A DNA stretch of 64,000 nucleotides from Pseudomonas fluorescens (GCF_004683905.1 NZ_CP038438.1:6014001-6078000); one strand, 5' to 3'; shown: positions 1-9,128, numbered from the stretch's first letter. Notes: a model not told the origin generated them from the sequence alone. Program-made: numbers and translations.

Positions 1-1609
1 TCAACGTAGCGATCACCAGCACCAGCAGCAGCGCCGTGGCGTACACCAGTGGTCGTGCCGCTTCGACGTTCGGGCTCTGGAAGCCGACGTCATAGATGTG
101 GAAGCCCAGGTGCATGATCTTCTGGTCCAGGTGCAGGTATGGGTAGTTGCCGTCCACCGGCAGCGACGGCGCCAGCTTCACCACACCCACCAGCATCAGC
201 GGCGCCACTTCACCGGCGGCGCGGGCCACGGCGAGGATCATGCCGGTCATCATCGCCGGGCTGGCCATAGGCAGGACGATCTTCCACAGCGTTTCCGCCT
301 TGGTCGCGCCCAGCGCCAGCGAGCCTTCACGGACGGTGCGCGGGATACGCGCCAGACCTTCCTCGGTCGCCACGATCACCACCGGCACCGCCAGCAGCGC
401 CAGGGTCAGCGAGGCCCAGAGCAGACCCGGAGTACCGAACGTCGGCGCCGGCAGTGCTTCGGGGAAGAACAAACGGTCGACCGAACCACCCAGCACGTAG
501 ACGAAGAAGCCCAGACCGAATACGCCGTAGACGATCGCCGGAACGCCGGCGAGGTTGTTCACGGCGATGCGGATGATCCGGGTCAGGGCGTTCTGCTTGG
601 CGTATTCACGCAGGTAGACCGCCGCCAGCACGCCGAACGGAGTCACGATCATCGCCATGATCAGGGTCATCATCACCGTGCCGAAAATCGCCGGGAAGAT
701 CCCGCCTTCGGTGTTCGCTTCACGCGGATCGTCGGAAAGGAATTCCCAGACCTTGCTGAAGTAGAAACCGATCTTGGTCATCGTGCCCATGGCATTCGGC
801 TGATAGGCGTGAACCACTTTGCCCAGGCTGATTTCGATCTCTTTGCCGTTGGCATCGCGGGCAGTCAGCGCGTCGCGGTTGAACTGCGCATGCAGATCGC
901 TCAGACGCGCTTCGATGTCCTGATAACGCGCGTTCAGCTCGGCACGCTCGGCGTCCATGTCCGCTTGCGCGGTGGCGTCGAGCTTGCCGTCCAGTTCCAG
1001 TTTGCGCCCGTGCAGACGGATGCGTTCCAGCCCTGCGTTGATCGCACCGATGTCGGTCTTTTCCAGCGATTTGAGTTGTGCAGCAAGGCCGTTCACACGG
1101 TTGATCCGCGCTTGCAGCTCAGGCCAGGCCGCTTCGCCTTCGGCGATCACCTTGCCGTCCTGTTTGACGTTGACCAGGTAGCCGTAGAAGTTGCCCCACT
1201 CGCGACGCTCGATCGCCATCAGTTCCGGCGGCGTGGTCTGCTTGGTCAGCCACTCGCCGACCACCCAGGTGAAGTCGTTGCCGTTCAGGTCACGGTTGCC
1301 GACCTTGATCAGCTCGCGGGTCATGAATTCCGGGCCCTGATCAGGCACCGGCAGGCCGGCGCTTTTCAGGCGTGCGCGCGGTACTTCTTCTTTCTGTACC
1401 ACTTCGCCGATGACCAGATGATTGGCCTGGCCAGGTACGTCGTAGCTGGCGTGGATCAGGTCCGCCGGCCAGAAGTGACCCAGACCGCGCACGGCAATCA
1501 CCGCCAGCAGGCCAATGGTCATGATGACCGCGATGGACACCGCGCCACCGCTGATCCAGACGCCCGGGGCGCCGCTCTTGAACCATCCATTCAGGGAGTT
1601 CTGTTTCAC
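1..1609 (-). CDS. pstA: Phosphate ABC transporter permease PstA (3' end cut by window)
   Basis: One of the two membrane permeases of the high-affinity phosphate importer PstSCAB in the inner membrane. The frame opens with GTG at 1609, with an AAGG-type ribosome site 11 bases upstream, and runs off the window after 536 codons; from memory the pseudomonad family is about 20 residues longer. One membrane segment lies near residues 15-40. A long periplasmic insert follows (about 60-290), typical of the large pseudomonad PstA, then the permease core from about residue 300. An EAA-type loop (EGSLALGATKAETLWKIVLP) near residue 413 is the contact for the PstB ATPase. It starts 15 bases after the pstC stop on the same strand and is surely cotranscribed with it. 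pstB and phoU are expected just left of the window. Confidence 0.96.
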   Translation of the reverse strand, partial: MKQNSLNGWFKSGAPGVWISGGAVSIAVIMTIGLLAVIAVRGLGHFWPADLIHASYDVPGQANHLVIGEVVQKEEVPRARLKSAGLPVPDQGPEFMTRELIKVGNRDLNGNDFTWVVGEWLTKQTTPPELMAIERREWGNFYGYLVNVKQDGKVIAEGEAAWPELQARINRVNGLAAQLKSLEKTDIGAINAGLERIRLHGRKLELDGKLDATAQADMDAERAELNARYQDIEARLSDLHAQFNRDALTARDANGKEIEISLGKVVHAYQPNAMGTMTKIGFYFSKVWEFLSDDPREANTEGGIFPAIFGTVMMTLIMAMIVTPFGVLAAVYLREYAKQNALTRIIRIAVNNLAGVPAIVYGVFGLGFFVYVLGGSVDRLFFPEALPAPTFGTPGLLWASLTLALLAVPVVIVATEEGLARIPRTVREGSLALGATKAETLWKIVLPMASPAMMTGMILAVARAAGEVAPLMLVGVVKLAPSLPVDGNYPYLHLDQKIMHLGFHIYDVGFQSPNVEAARPLVYATALLLVLVIATL

Positions 1610-1624
1610 AGACTTCTACCTTTC

Positions 1625-3910
1625 TTAAAGCGACGAGTATTTCTTGCGCAGACGCTGACGAATCAGTTCTGCCAGGGTGTTCATGACGAAGGTGAACAAC
1701 AGCAGCACCAGCGCCGAGAGGAACAGCACGCGGTAGTGGCTGCCGCCGACTTCCGACTCGGGCATTTCCACCGCGACGTTGGCGGCCAGGGTGCGCAGGC
1801 CTTCGAACAGGTTCATTTCCATGACCGGGGTGTTACCCGTGGCCATCAGCACGATCATGGTTTCGCCGACCGCACGGCCCATGCCGATCATCAGTGCGGA
1901 GAAGATGCCCGGGCTGGCGGTGAGGATCACCACGCGGGTCATGGTCTGCCACGGCGTGGCACCGAGCGCCAGGGAACCGAGGGTCAGGCCACGCGGCACA
2001 CTGAACACGGCATCTTCGGCAATCGAGTAGATGTTCGGGATCACCGCAAAACCCATCGCCAGACCGACTACCAGAGCGTTGCGCTGGTCGTAGGTGATGC
2101 CCAGGTCGTGGGAGATCCACATGCGCATGTCACCGCCGAAGAACCAGTTCTCCATGTACGGACTCATGTACAGCGACAGCCAACCGACAAACAGGATCAC
2201 CGGAATCAACAGCGCACTTTCCCAGCCATCCGGGACTTTCAGGCGGATCGACTCAGGCAGACGACTGAAGGTGAAGCCGGCGACCAGAATGCCGATCGGC
2301 AACAGCATCAGCAGGCTGAAGATGCCCGGCAGATGCCCTTCCACATACGGGGCGAGGAACAGACCGGCGAAGAAACCGAGGATTACCGTCGGCATCGCTT
2401 CCATCAGCTCGATCACCGGTTTGACCTTGCGGCGCATGCCCGGGGCCATGAAGTACGCGGTGTAGATCGCTGCGGCAACCGCCAGCGGCGCAGCCAGCAG
2501 CATGGCGTAGAACGCCGCCTTCAGGGTGCCGAAGGTCAGTGGCGACAGGCTCAGTTTCGGTTCGAAATCGGTGTTGGCGGCGGTCGATTGCCAGACGTAT
2601 TTAGGTTCGTCGTAGTTCTCGTACCAGACCTTGCTCCACAACGCGCTCCACGACACTTCCGGGTGCGGGTTGTCGAGCAGCAGCGGTTGCAGCTTGCCGC
2701 CGGCCTCGACGATCACCCGGTTGGCGCGTGGCGACAGGCCGAACAGGCCCTGGCCTTCGGCAACCGGCTCGACCAGCAGGGTGCGGTGCGCGGTGCTGTG
2801 GAACACGCCGAGCTTGCCGCTGGCATCGAGGGCCACGAAGCCCTTGCGACGCTCTTCGGCGGTAATTTCAACAATCGGCGTGGTGCCCATCTGGAAGGTA
2901 CGGATCTGCTTCAGGCGCAGCTCGCCATCGGTATCGCGAGCCATGAACCACTGGGCCAGGCCACCCTTGGAATCACCGATGATCAGCGAGATGCCGCCCA
3001 CCAGTTGCGTGCTCGCGGTGACTTCGGCGTCAGCGTTTTCCAGCAGCTTGTAGCGACCGTTGAGGCTCTTGTCGCGCAAGCTGAACACGTCGGCCTGGGC
3101 ACGCCCGTTGACCACGTACAGCCATTGCTGGCGCGGGTCGACGAAGATGTTTTTCACCGGTTCAGTCATCTGCGGCAGCTCGATACGCTTCTGCTCGTTG
3201 GTGACTTCGCCGGTCATCATGTTTTCTTCGCTGGTCAGCGCCAGCACATTGAGTTGCGAACCGGTAGAACCGACCAGCATCAGCGTCGAATCGGTGGCGT
3301 TGAGGCTGACGTGCTCCAGCGCACCGCCGCCCTCGTTCACCGCGATCGGCGCTTCGCCATACGGGTATTCGATGGCCGGGGTGATGGTTTTCTTGCCATC
3401 GGGGTAGCTGACTTTATAGGTGTGACGGAACACCAGCGCCTGGCCGTTGGACAGGCCCACGGCTACCAGCGGATGACCTGGCTGGTCTTCGCCAATGGAA
3501 GTTACGGTAGCGCCGGCAGGCACCGGCAGATCGACGCGCTTCAATTCAGCGCCACTGTCGATGTCGAAGAACAGCGCCTGGCCCTTGTCGGAAACGCGCA
3601 TCGCCACCTGATTCTGCTCTTCGAGCGAAATCATCAGCGGCTTGCCGGCGTCCTGCATCCAGGCTGGGGTAATGGCATCTTTCGCGGTCAGACTGGCACC
3701 CTGGAACAACGGTGCAACGACGTAGGCGAGGAAGAAGAAGATCAGGGTGATGGCTGCCAGCACCGCCAGACCGCCAACGAGGACGTACCAACGGGTGAAG
3801 CGATCCTTGAGCGCGCGAATGCGGCGCTTGCGTTGCAGCTCAGGCGTATTGAAATCAATGCGCTTGGGAGGGGAAGTCGTAGTCATTGGGGAATTGGCCA
3901 GATCATTCAT
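1625..3910 (-). CDS. pstC: Phosphate ABC transporter permease PstC (long form)
   Basis: Second permease of the phosphate importer, 761 residues. A single membrane helix at about 41-69 anchors a long periplasmic domain (about 70-455). The core permease helices begin near 460, and the EAA loop (LTLGSLALGATPWQTMTRVV) near 640 docks PstB. E. coli PstC is under half this length; the extra N-terminal domain is usual in Pseudomonas. ATG 3910 is preceded by AGGGTGAG. A second ATG at 3886 (MTTTSPPK) is possible and would leave a longer untranslated leader after the Pho-box promoter, which ends only 22 bases before 3910. The gene has its own Pho box and so need not depend on pstS read-through. Confidence 0.96.
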   Translation of the reverse strand: MNDLANSPMTTTSPPKRIDFNTPELQRKRRIRALKDRFTRWYVLVGGLAVLAAITLIFFFLAYVVAPLFQGASLTAKDAITPAWMQDAGKPLMISLEEQNQVAMRVSDKGQALFFDIDSGAELKRVDLPVPAGATVTSIGEDQPGHPLVAVGLSNGQALVFRHTYKVSYPDGKKTITPAIEYPYGEAPIAVNEGGGALEHVSLNATDSTLMLVGSTGSQLNVLALTSEENMMTGEVTNEQKRIELPQMTEPVKNIFVDPRQQWLYVVNGRAQADVFSLRDKSLNGRYKLLENADAEVTASTQLVGGISLIIGDSKGGLAQWFMARDTDGELRLKQIRTFQMGTTPIVEITAEERRKGFVALDASGKLGVFHSTAHRTLLVEPVAEGQGLFGLSPRANRVIVEAGGKLQPLLLDNPHPEVSWSALWSKVWYENYDEPKYVWQSTAANTDFEPKLSLSPLTFGTLKAAFYAMLLAAPLAVAAAIYTAYFMAPGMRRKVKPVIELMEAMPTVILGFFAGLFLAPYVEGHLPGIFSLLMLLPIGILVAGFTFSRLPESIRLKVPDGWESALLIPVILFVGWLSLYMSPYMENWFFGGDMRMWISHDLGITYDQRNALVVGLAMGFAVIPNIYSIAEDAVFSVPRGLTLGSLALGATPWQTMTRVVILTASPGIFSALMIGMGRAVGETMIVLMATGNTPVMEMNLFEGLRTLAANVAVEMPESEVGGSHYRVLFLSALVLLLFTFVMNTLAELIRQRLRKKYSSL

Positions 3911-3932
3911 GCGCTCACCCTAGCGATCCTGT

Positions 3933-3950
3933 ATGACAGAAAGATGACAG
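3933..3950 (-). promoter_or_regulatory. Pho box upstream of pstC (perfect double heptamer)
   Basis: Reads CTGTCATCTTTCTGTCAT on the minus strand: two identical CTGTCAT heptamers separated by 4 bases, the ideal 11-bp repeat bound by PhoB. It sits where a -35 element would be, 22 bases before the pstC ATG, so transcription would start very close to the start codon. Confidence 0.88.
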
Positions 3951-4014
3951 TGCAGTGACGCAGCAAATCCACCACCAGCGGGTACTGGAGGAGGATCAGA
4001 GAATTCGAAGAATC

Positions 4015-4104
4015 TGTGGGAGCGGGCTTGCTCGCGAAAGCGCTTATTCAGTCAACGAAGATGCCGAATCTGAAGGCCTCTTCGCGAGCAAGCCCGCTCC
4101 CACA
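4015..4104. repeat. REP-type inverted pair, family A
   Basis: Arms begin TGTGGGAGCGGGCTTGCTCG and are repeated as a perfect inverted 24-mer at 4081-4104, around a 42-base spacer. It lies between convergently read features downstream of pstS. The same arm recurs at 5301, 11398, 23104, 48273 and 59465. Confidence 0.95.
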
Positions 4105-4141
4105 GTGGAGTCCGAAGGGTATTTACTACGGACTCAGTTTG

Positions 4142-5146
4142 TTACTTTTTTGCGACTTCAGCGCCGCCTTCCTGCAGACCCAGGTCAGCCAGTGCTTTTG
4201 CAGCAACCTTGGCCGGCAGTGGGATGTAGCCGTCTTTCACCACAACTTCCTGGCCCTGTTTGGACAGAACCAGTTTCACGAACTCGGCTTCCAGCGGGGC
4301 CAGAGGCTTGTTCGGGGCCTTGTTCACGTAAACGTAGAGGAAGCGCGACAGCGGGTACTTGCCGTTCAGGGCGTTTTCTTCGGTGTCTTCGATGAAGTCA
4401 GTGCTGCCTTTCTTCGACAGAGCAACGGTCTTCACGCTGGCAGTCTTGTAGCCGATGCCCGAGTAACCGATGCCGTTCAGCGAGGAGCTGATCGACTGCA
4501 CAACCGACGCCGAGCCTGGTTGTTCGTTGACGTTAGGTTTGTAGTCGCCTTTGCACAAGGCTTCTTCTTTGAAGTAGCCGTAGGTGCCGGATACCGAGTT
4601 ACGACCGAACAGTTGCACTGGCTTGTTGGCCAGGTCGCCGGTCACACCCAGGTCGCCCCAGGTTTTCACGTCGGCTTTGGCGCCGCACAGACGGGTGGAC
4701 GAGAAGATCGCGTCAACCTGTTCCATGGTCAGGTGCTGGATCGGGTTGTCCTTGTGCACGAACACCGCCAGGGCGTCCACGGCCACCGGGATAGCGGTTG
4801 GCTTGTAGCCGTATTTCTGTTCGAAGGCCGCCAGTTCGGTGTCCTTCATCTTGCGGCTCATCGGGCCGAGGTTGGAGGTGCCTTCAGTCAGCGCAGGTGG
4901 CGCGGTGGCGGAGCCAGCGGCCTGAATCTGGATGTTTACGTTCGGGTATTCTTTCTTGTAGTTCTCAGCCCACAGGGTCATGAGGTTGGCCAGAGTGTCG
5001 GAACCAACGCTGGACAAGTTGCCCGATACACCGGTGACCTTGGTGTAAGCCGGAATTGCCGGGTCAACGCCAGCGGCTACCGCGTGGGCAGTCGCAACGC
5101 CAGCAGCGACAAAAGTCATTGCCGCCATCAAACGCTTCAGTTTCAT
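4142..5146 (-). CDS. pstS: Phosphate-binding periplasmic protein PstS
   Basis: Periplasmic receptor that hands phosphate to PstCA; 334 residues. A signal peptide (MKLKRLMAAMTFVAAGVATA, then HA) is cleaved near residue 22-25. Phosphate-ligand loops are visible as VGSDT near residue 48 and GRNSVSGTYGYF near residue 180. It belongs to the pseudomonad PstS family rather than the DING-type proteins, since no DINGGG start follows the signal. ATG 5146 has a strong AGGAG site six bases upstream. The gene is separated from pstC by a REP pair, and each has its own Pho box, so PstS can be made in excess over the permease. Confidence 0.97.
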   Translation of the reverse strand: MKLKRLMAAMTFVAAGVATAHAVAAGVDPAIPAYTKVTGVSGNLSSVGSDTLANLMTLWAENYKKEYPNVNIQIQAAGSATAPPALTEGTSNLGPMSRKMKDTELAAFEQKYGYKPTAIPVAVDALAVFVHKDNPIQHLTMEQVDAIFSSTRLCGAKADVKTWGDLGVTGDLANKPVQLFGRNSVSGTYGYFKEEALCKGDYKPNVNEQPGSASVVQSISSSLNGIGYSGIGYKTASVKTVALSKKGSTDFIEDTEENALNGKYPLSRFLYVYVNKAPNKPLAPLEAEFVKLVLSKQGQEVVVKDGYIPLPAKVAAKALADLGLQEGGAEVAKK

Positions 5147-5210
5147 GCCTTACTCCTAGCAGATAGGGTGTGTTAAGTCGGGGCCAAGTATCAGCAGGCC
5201 GTGTGAACAC

Positions 5211-5242
5211 TCTATGGCTGAAATATGACAATTGGATGAAAG
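5211..5242 (-). promoter_or_regulatory. Pho box and -10 of pstS
   Basis: Minus strand CTTTCATCCAATTGTCAT (5242-5225) matches the Pho box with one mismatch per heptamer. CATAGA (5216-5211) lies 8 bases downstream as the -10, the spacing expected for PhoB-activated promoters. Start of transcription would be near 5204, giving a leader of about 58 bases. Confidence 0.8.
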
Positions 5243-5300
5243 GCCAGTATCGGGGTTTTGCAGGATGATTCGAAGATCTCAGAGAACAACACAGAACTAA

Positions 5301-5390
5301 TGTGGGAGCGGGCTTGCTCGCGAAGAGGCCGTGTCAGCCTATTCATATGCAGACTGACACAACGCATTCGCGAGCAAGCCCGCTCCCACA
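5301..5390. repeat. REP-type inverted pair, family A
   Basis: Perfect inverted 24-base arms (5301-5324 and 5367-5390), the same family and orientation as the pair at 4015. It lies between the pstS promoter and the end of the MFS gene. Confidence 0.95.
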
Positions 5391-5401
5391 GGTGAAAATT
5401 T

Positions 5402-6700
5402 TCAGCGCCCCTTTTTCCAGAGCCACGCCCCCACCAGAATCCCCATCGTGCACAGCACCGCCACATAGTAAGCCGGGCCCATCGCACTCTCTTTAAGCAG
5501 CAGGCTGACCACCATCGGCGTCAGGCCACCGAAGATCGCGTACGCCACGTTGTACGAGAACGACAATCCGCTGAAGCGCACCACCGGCGGGAATGCCTTG
5601 ACCATCACGTACGGCACCGCACCGATGGTGCCGACCAGCAGACCGGTCAGCGCATACAGCGGGAACAGCCAGTTCGGGTGATCGGCGAGGCTGTGATAGA
5701 AGGTCCAGGAACTGATCAGCAAGCCCAGCGAACCAAAGACAAACACCCGGCCGGCGCCGAGACGGTCGGCCAGAGCACCGGAGATGATGCAACCGACGCT
5801 GAGGAACACGATCGCCAGGCTGTTGGATTGCAGCGCCACTGTCGCTGAGAAGTGATAGACCGTCTGCAGCACGGTCGGGGTCATCAGGATCACCACGACA
5901 ATCCCGGCGGACAGCAGCCAGGTCAGCAGCATCGAGACCGCAATCGCCCCGCGATGGTCACGCAGTACCGCACGCAGCGGTACTTCTTCGGCGAGCGCCT
6001 TGCGCAGTTGCAGCTCGGCGAACACCGGGGTTTCATGCAGCCAGCGGCGCAGGTACACCGAGAACAGACCGAACACGCCTCCGAGCAGGAACGGGATCCG
6101 CCAGGCGTAATCGGCGACTTCCCCCGGGGTATAAATGCTGTTGATCGCCGTGGCGACCAATGAGCCGAGCAGGATGCCGGCGGTCAGGCCGCTGGTCAGG
6201 GTGCCGCAGGCGTAGCCGATGTGCTTTTGCGGCACGTGTTCGGAAACGAAGACCCACGCCCCCGGCACTTCCCCGCCAATCGCCGCGCCCTGGATAACTC
6301 GCATCAACAACAGCAGGATCGGCGCCCACATACCGATCTGCGCGTAGGTCGGCAGCAGGCCCATGATCAGGGTCGGCACGGCCATCATGAAAATGCTCAG
6401 GGTGAACATCTTCTTGCGCCCCAGCAGGTCGCCGAAGTGCGCCATGACGATGCCGCCCAGCGGCCGCGCAAGGTAACCGGCGGCGAAAATGCCGAAGGTC
6501 TGCATCAGGCGCAGCCACTCGGGCATGTCGGCCGGGAAGAACAGCTTGCCGACCACGGTGGCGAAGAACACGAAGATGATGAAATCGTAAAACTCCAGCG
6601 CACCGCCCAGGGCCGATAGCGACAGAGTCTTGTAGTCATTGCGGGTCAGGGGGCGTGCAGGTTGCTCGGGCTGCGCGAGGCTCGAAGGCGCTGTGGTCAT
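5402..6700 (-). CDS. MFS transporter, metabolite:H+ symporter type
   Basis: Twelve-helix inner-membrane carrier of 432 residues, resembling the metabolite:proton symporters (KgtP/ProP-like). The first helix carries GALEFYDFIIFVFF, and the loop 2-3 motif is AHFGDLLGRKKMF near residue 95. GAAIGGEVPGAWVF and EHVP after helix 4 are also typical of this subfamily. The substrate cannot be read from sequence; dicarboxylate or osmolyte are the usual guesses. I take ATG 6700 (MTTAPSS); an open frame continues 32 codons upstream without a family resemblance. The gene stands alone next to pstS, an arrangement I recall from P. aeruginosa as well. No Pho box is seen upstream, so phosphate control is unlikely. 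Confidence 0.85.
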   Translation of the reverse strand: MTTAPSSLAQPEQPARPLTRNDYKTLSLSALGGALEFYDFIIFVFFATVVGKLFFPADMPEWLRLMQTFGIFAAGYLARPLGGIVMAHFGDLLGRKKMFTLSIFMMAVPTLIMGLLPTYAQIGMWAPILLLLMRVIQGAAIGGEVPGAWVFVSEHVPQKHIGYACGTLTSGLTAGILLGSLVATAINSIYTPGEVADYAWRIPFLLGGVFGLFSVYLRRWLHETPVFAELQLRKALAEEVPLRAVLRDHRGAIAVSMLLTWLLSAGIVVVILMTPTVLQTVYHFSATVALQSNSLAIVFLSVGCIISGALADRLGAGRVFVFGSLGLLISSWTFYHSLADHPNWLFPLYALTGLLVGTIGAVPYVMVKAFPPVVRFSGLSFSYNVAYAIFGGLTPMVVSLLLKESAMGPAYYVAVLCTMGILVGAWLWKKGR

Positions 6701-7077
6701 GGCAAGGGCTTCTCTTATAGGCGGATCTACCGCCACAACAACGCTGGCTGTGGCTTGGGCAGGTTCGGCACCATAGCAAATTGTTCGAAAAAGCACATAG
6801 AGGCGCGTATTTGCCGGTCAAAATCAGAACCCGATGGTCGTCGCGGAGTCTACCGACCGATATACTCGCAACCTTGCTCCGGTTTGTAGGGGGTTGCTGT
6901 GCGAAAACGTCGTTGGCCCGACCTTTGAACGGGATCAGCCGGTTTCGCAGAGTTTCCCCTTTAGGCGCCTATGGAAAACGTGACGAACGCAGTATGTTCG
7001 GTGCTGAATCGTTTTTCCTGAAGACGGCTACCACCAGCAATACCAACGAAGAGTCACGGGTCAGAGGCACCCCCGGC
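6701..7077. other. Divergent intergenic region, 377 bp
   Basis: Separates the MFS gene (minus) from the thioesterase (plus). A -10-like TATACT stands at 6861-6866 on the plus strand without a clear -35. The thioesterase frame stays open upstream to 6781, but those residues look like non-coding translation. No RNA gene or repeat was recognised. Confidence 0.4.
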
Positions 7078-7482
7078 ATGATAGAGCTCGAACAAGAAGA
7101 TCCGATCCCGCAAGGCGACCTGGCCTTGCAAATTACCGCACTCCCGCGCGAAACCAACGGCTTTGGCGATATTTTCGGCGGCTGGCTGGTGGCGCAGATG
7201 GATCTGGCGGGTACCGCAATGGCCAGCCGCGTGGCCGGTGGTCGCGTAGCCACTGTCGCCATCGACCGCATGGCCTTCCTGGTGCCGGTCGCGGTGGGCG
7301 CGCAATTGTCCTTTTATACCCAGACCCTGGAAATCGGCCGCAGCTCGATCCAGATGATGGTCGAAGTGTGGAGCGACGATCCGCTGTCCAGCGAGTGGCG
7401 TAAAGTGACCGAGGCGGTATTCGTCTTCGTCGCCATCGACGGCAGCGGTCGCACCCGCTCAGTGCCACCGCGCGCGCGTTAA
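7078..7482 (+). CDS. Acyl-CoA thioesterase, YciA type (hotdog fold)
   Basis: Cytoplasmic acyl-CoA hydrolase of 134 residues, close to the usual YciA length of about 132. The hotdog signature NGFGDIFGGWLVAQMD (helix with catalytic Asp) is at about residues 24-39, followed by GRVATVAIDRMAFLVPV. The C-terminal residues SVPPRAR fit the family's basic tail. ATG 7078 is preceded by AGAGG and starts in the position expected from the family. An upstream in-frame ATG at 6994 would add 28 residues with no recognisable relation to the family. It probably releases CoA from short or medium acyl-CoAs. It is a single-gene unit ending 58 bp before the mutarotase gene, which could be cotranscribed. Confidence 0.88.
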   Translation: MIELEQEDPIPQGDLALQITALPRETNGFGDIFGGWLVAQMDLAGTAMASRVAGGRVATVAIDRMAFLVPVAVGAQLSFYTQTLEIGRSSIQMMVEVWSDDPLSSEWRKVTEAVFVFVAIDGSGRTRSVPPRAR

Positions 7483-7540
7483 ACATCGCCGCGGTTTTGC
7501 GGTCGATAGTCGTCCCAAGTGTCTGATCGAGAGTTGCCCC

Positions 7541-8440
7541 ATGAACACGCCCAACGTTGAAGCGGTGAAACTGGATGAACTGAACTGCTGGCGCATCCGC
7601 CACGGTCAGGCCGAAGTGCTGGTGGCCCAGCAAGGCGCGCACATCCTCAGTTATCAAATCGACGGCCAGCCGCCGATCATCTGGCTCAACGACAAGGCTG
7701 TGTTCAAGACCGGCAAGAGCATCCGTGCCGGTGTGCCGGTGTGCTGGCCGTGGTTCGGCAAGTTCGAACGCAACCCGCAGAGCGTGCAGGCCATGTATAC
7801 CGGTGAGCAACCGGCACCCGCGCACGGTCTGGTGCGGGCGATGGATTGGGAGCTGGGCGGCATCGAATCAGAGGCTGACGGCGTCAAGGTTGAATTCAGG
7901 CTGCCCTACCCCGAAGGTGGCCTGCCGGGCTGGCCGCATCAGGTCGATCTGACCCTGACCCTGCATCTGAGTGATCAGTTGCACATCAGCCTGACCAGCC
8001 ACAATCGGGGTGTCGAAACCGTCAGCATCAGCCAGGCGCTGCACACTTATTTCGCGGTCAGTGATGTGCGTAACGTGCACGTCGAGGGTGTTGAAGGGCT
8101 GAATTACATCGAGACTCTGGACAACTGGAACACCCACCGCCAGCAAGGCGAACTGCGCTTTACCGGGGAAACCGACCGCATCTACCTCGACGCGCCAGCG
8201 CAACTGAGCATCGTCGATCCGACCTGGGAACGACGCATCGTACTGAGCGCCAGCGGCTCACGCACGGCAGTGATCTGGAACCCGTGGATCGACCGCGCGG
8301 CAGCACTGGCCGACATGGACAACGATGGCTGGCAGCGCATGCTGTGCATCGAGACGGCGAATGTGATGGATGATGTGGTCACGCTGGGCTCGGGTGCGAG
8401 CCATACCATGGGCGTCAGCATCGGCAGCAAACCGCTCTGA
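7541..8440 (+). CDS. D-hexose-6-phosphate mutarotase (YeaD-like)
   Basis: Cytoplasmic aldose-1-epimerase-fold enzyme of 299 residues that interconverts alpha and beta anomers of glucose-6-phosphate and related sugars. Recognisable features are VPVCWPWFG near residues 65-73, the catalytic His in PAPAHGLVR (His95), LHTYF near 167, and the likely catalytic Glu271 in CIETAN near the end. GAGAG upstream of ATG 7541 can serve as ribosome site. Members of the family feed glucose-6-phosphate into the Entner-Doudoroff and pentose phosphate routes. The gene is followed by a repeat pair rather than by a partner gene. Confidence 0.9.
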   Translation: MNTPNVEAVKLDELNCWRIRHGQAEVLVAQQGAHILSYQIDGQPPIIWLNDKAVFKTGKSIRAGVPVCWPWFGKFERNPQSVQAMYTGEQPAPAHGLVRAMDWELGGIESEADGVKVEFRLPYPEGGLPGWPHQVDLTLTLHLSDQLHISLTSHNRGVETVSISQALHTYFAVSDVRNVHVEGVEGLNYIETLDNWNTHRQQGELRFTGETDRIYLDAPAQLSIVDPTWERRIVLSASGSRTAVIWNPWIDRAAALADMDNDGWQRMLCIETANVMDDVVTLGSGASHTMGVSIGSKPL

Positions 8441-8473
8441 CCAACACCGCAATATCGATGTGGGTGAAAGCCT

Positions 8474-8579
8474 TTGTGGTGAGGGGATTTATCCCCGATG
8501 GCCTGCGGAGCAGGCCCCTGCCCCTGATTCAAAGCGGGGGTCGCTTCGCAACCCATCGGGGATAAATCCCCTCGCTACA
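8474..8579. repeat. Inverted repeat pair, family B
   Basis: Left arm GTGAGGGGATTTATCCCCGA and right arm TCGGGGATAAATCCCCTCGC enclose about 60 bases. The arms are themselves dyads (GGGGATTTATCCCC). A relative with GATTCATC in place of GATTTATC is at 14173. Confidence 0.9.
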
Positions 8580-8591
8580 ATTGTTCAGATG

Positions 8592-9128
8592 TTAGAGATC
8601 AGACTCCTGCACCACCCGCACTTTGTCAGCTTCCAGCGCATACGCCGCATCGGCCAGGTCATTGCTGACCTTCTCGATCTTCAGCGTGCCGGTTACCCAC
8701 AGCGGCGTGTAGATGTCATCCAGCTTCAAACCCTTGGGATAACGCACCAGCACCAGTTGATTCGGTGGTGGCGGTGGCACGTGGATGCAGGCGCCAGGGT
8801 ACGGCACGAGGAAGAACAGCGTGCTGCGGCCCTTGGCGTCGGATTCCAGCGGCACCGGGTAGCCACCGATGCGGATGTGCTTGTCGTTCATCGACGCCAC
8901 GGTCTTGGTCGAATACATCACCGCCGGCAGGCCTTTAGCCTGTTTCATCCCGCCCTTCTCGGTGAAGGTGCCGGTGGCTTCCGGGGAGTTGTGGTCGATT
9001 TCGGGCATGGCCTCGAGGGCTTTCTGGTCCGACTTGGGCATCAGTTCCAGCCAGTCGGTTTCCGGCAGTTCGCCGGCGTGGGCCAGACCGCTGCCCAGCA
9101 AAAGAAGAGTCAACAGAAGACGGCGCAT
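8592..9128 (-). CDS. Exported DUF3299 protein
   Basis: Protein of 178 residues with a clear signal peptide (MRRLLLTLLLLGSGLAHA, cleavage about 18/19), so probably periplasmic. The family hallmark PYPGACIHVPPPPPNQLV is near residue 115. DUF3299 proteins have no proven function; the conserved Cys and His in that motif hint at metal or redox chemistry, but this is inference. The mature protein begins GELPETDWLELMP, the usual start of this family. It lies on the same strand and upstream of the glsB-like gene, with about 100 bp between them. Confidence 0.85.
   Translation of the reverse strand: MRRLLLTLLLLGSGLAHAGELPETDWLELMPKSDQKALEAMPEIDHNSPEATGTFTEKGGMKQAKGLPAVMYSTKTVASMNDKHIRIGGYPVPLESDAKGRSTLFFLVPYPGACIHVPPPPPNQLVLVRYPKGLKLDDIYTPLWVTGTLKIEKVSNDLADAAYALEADKVRVVQESDL

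Noticed and set aside
98..3958. Open frame of 1286 codons on the plus strand opposite pstA and pstC
   Set aside because: Composition is dominated by His, Arg, Gln and Asp, as expected from the antisense of GC-rich codons. The minus strand encodes well-known proteins over the same span.
4015..5390. Recurrent short open frames containing MGAGLLAK or ARSHNW-like peptides
   Set aside because: They are translations of the family A REP arms and recur at every REP copy.
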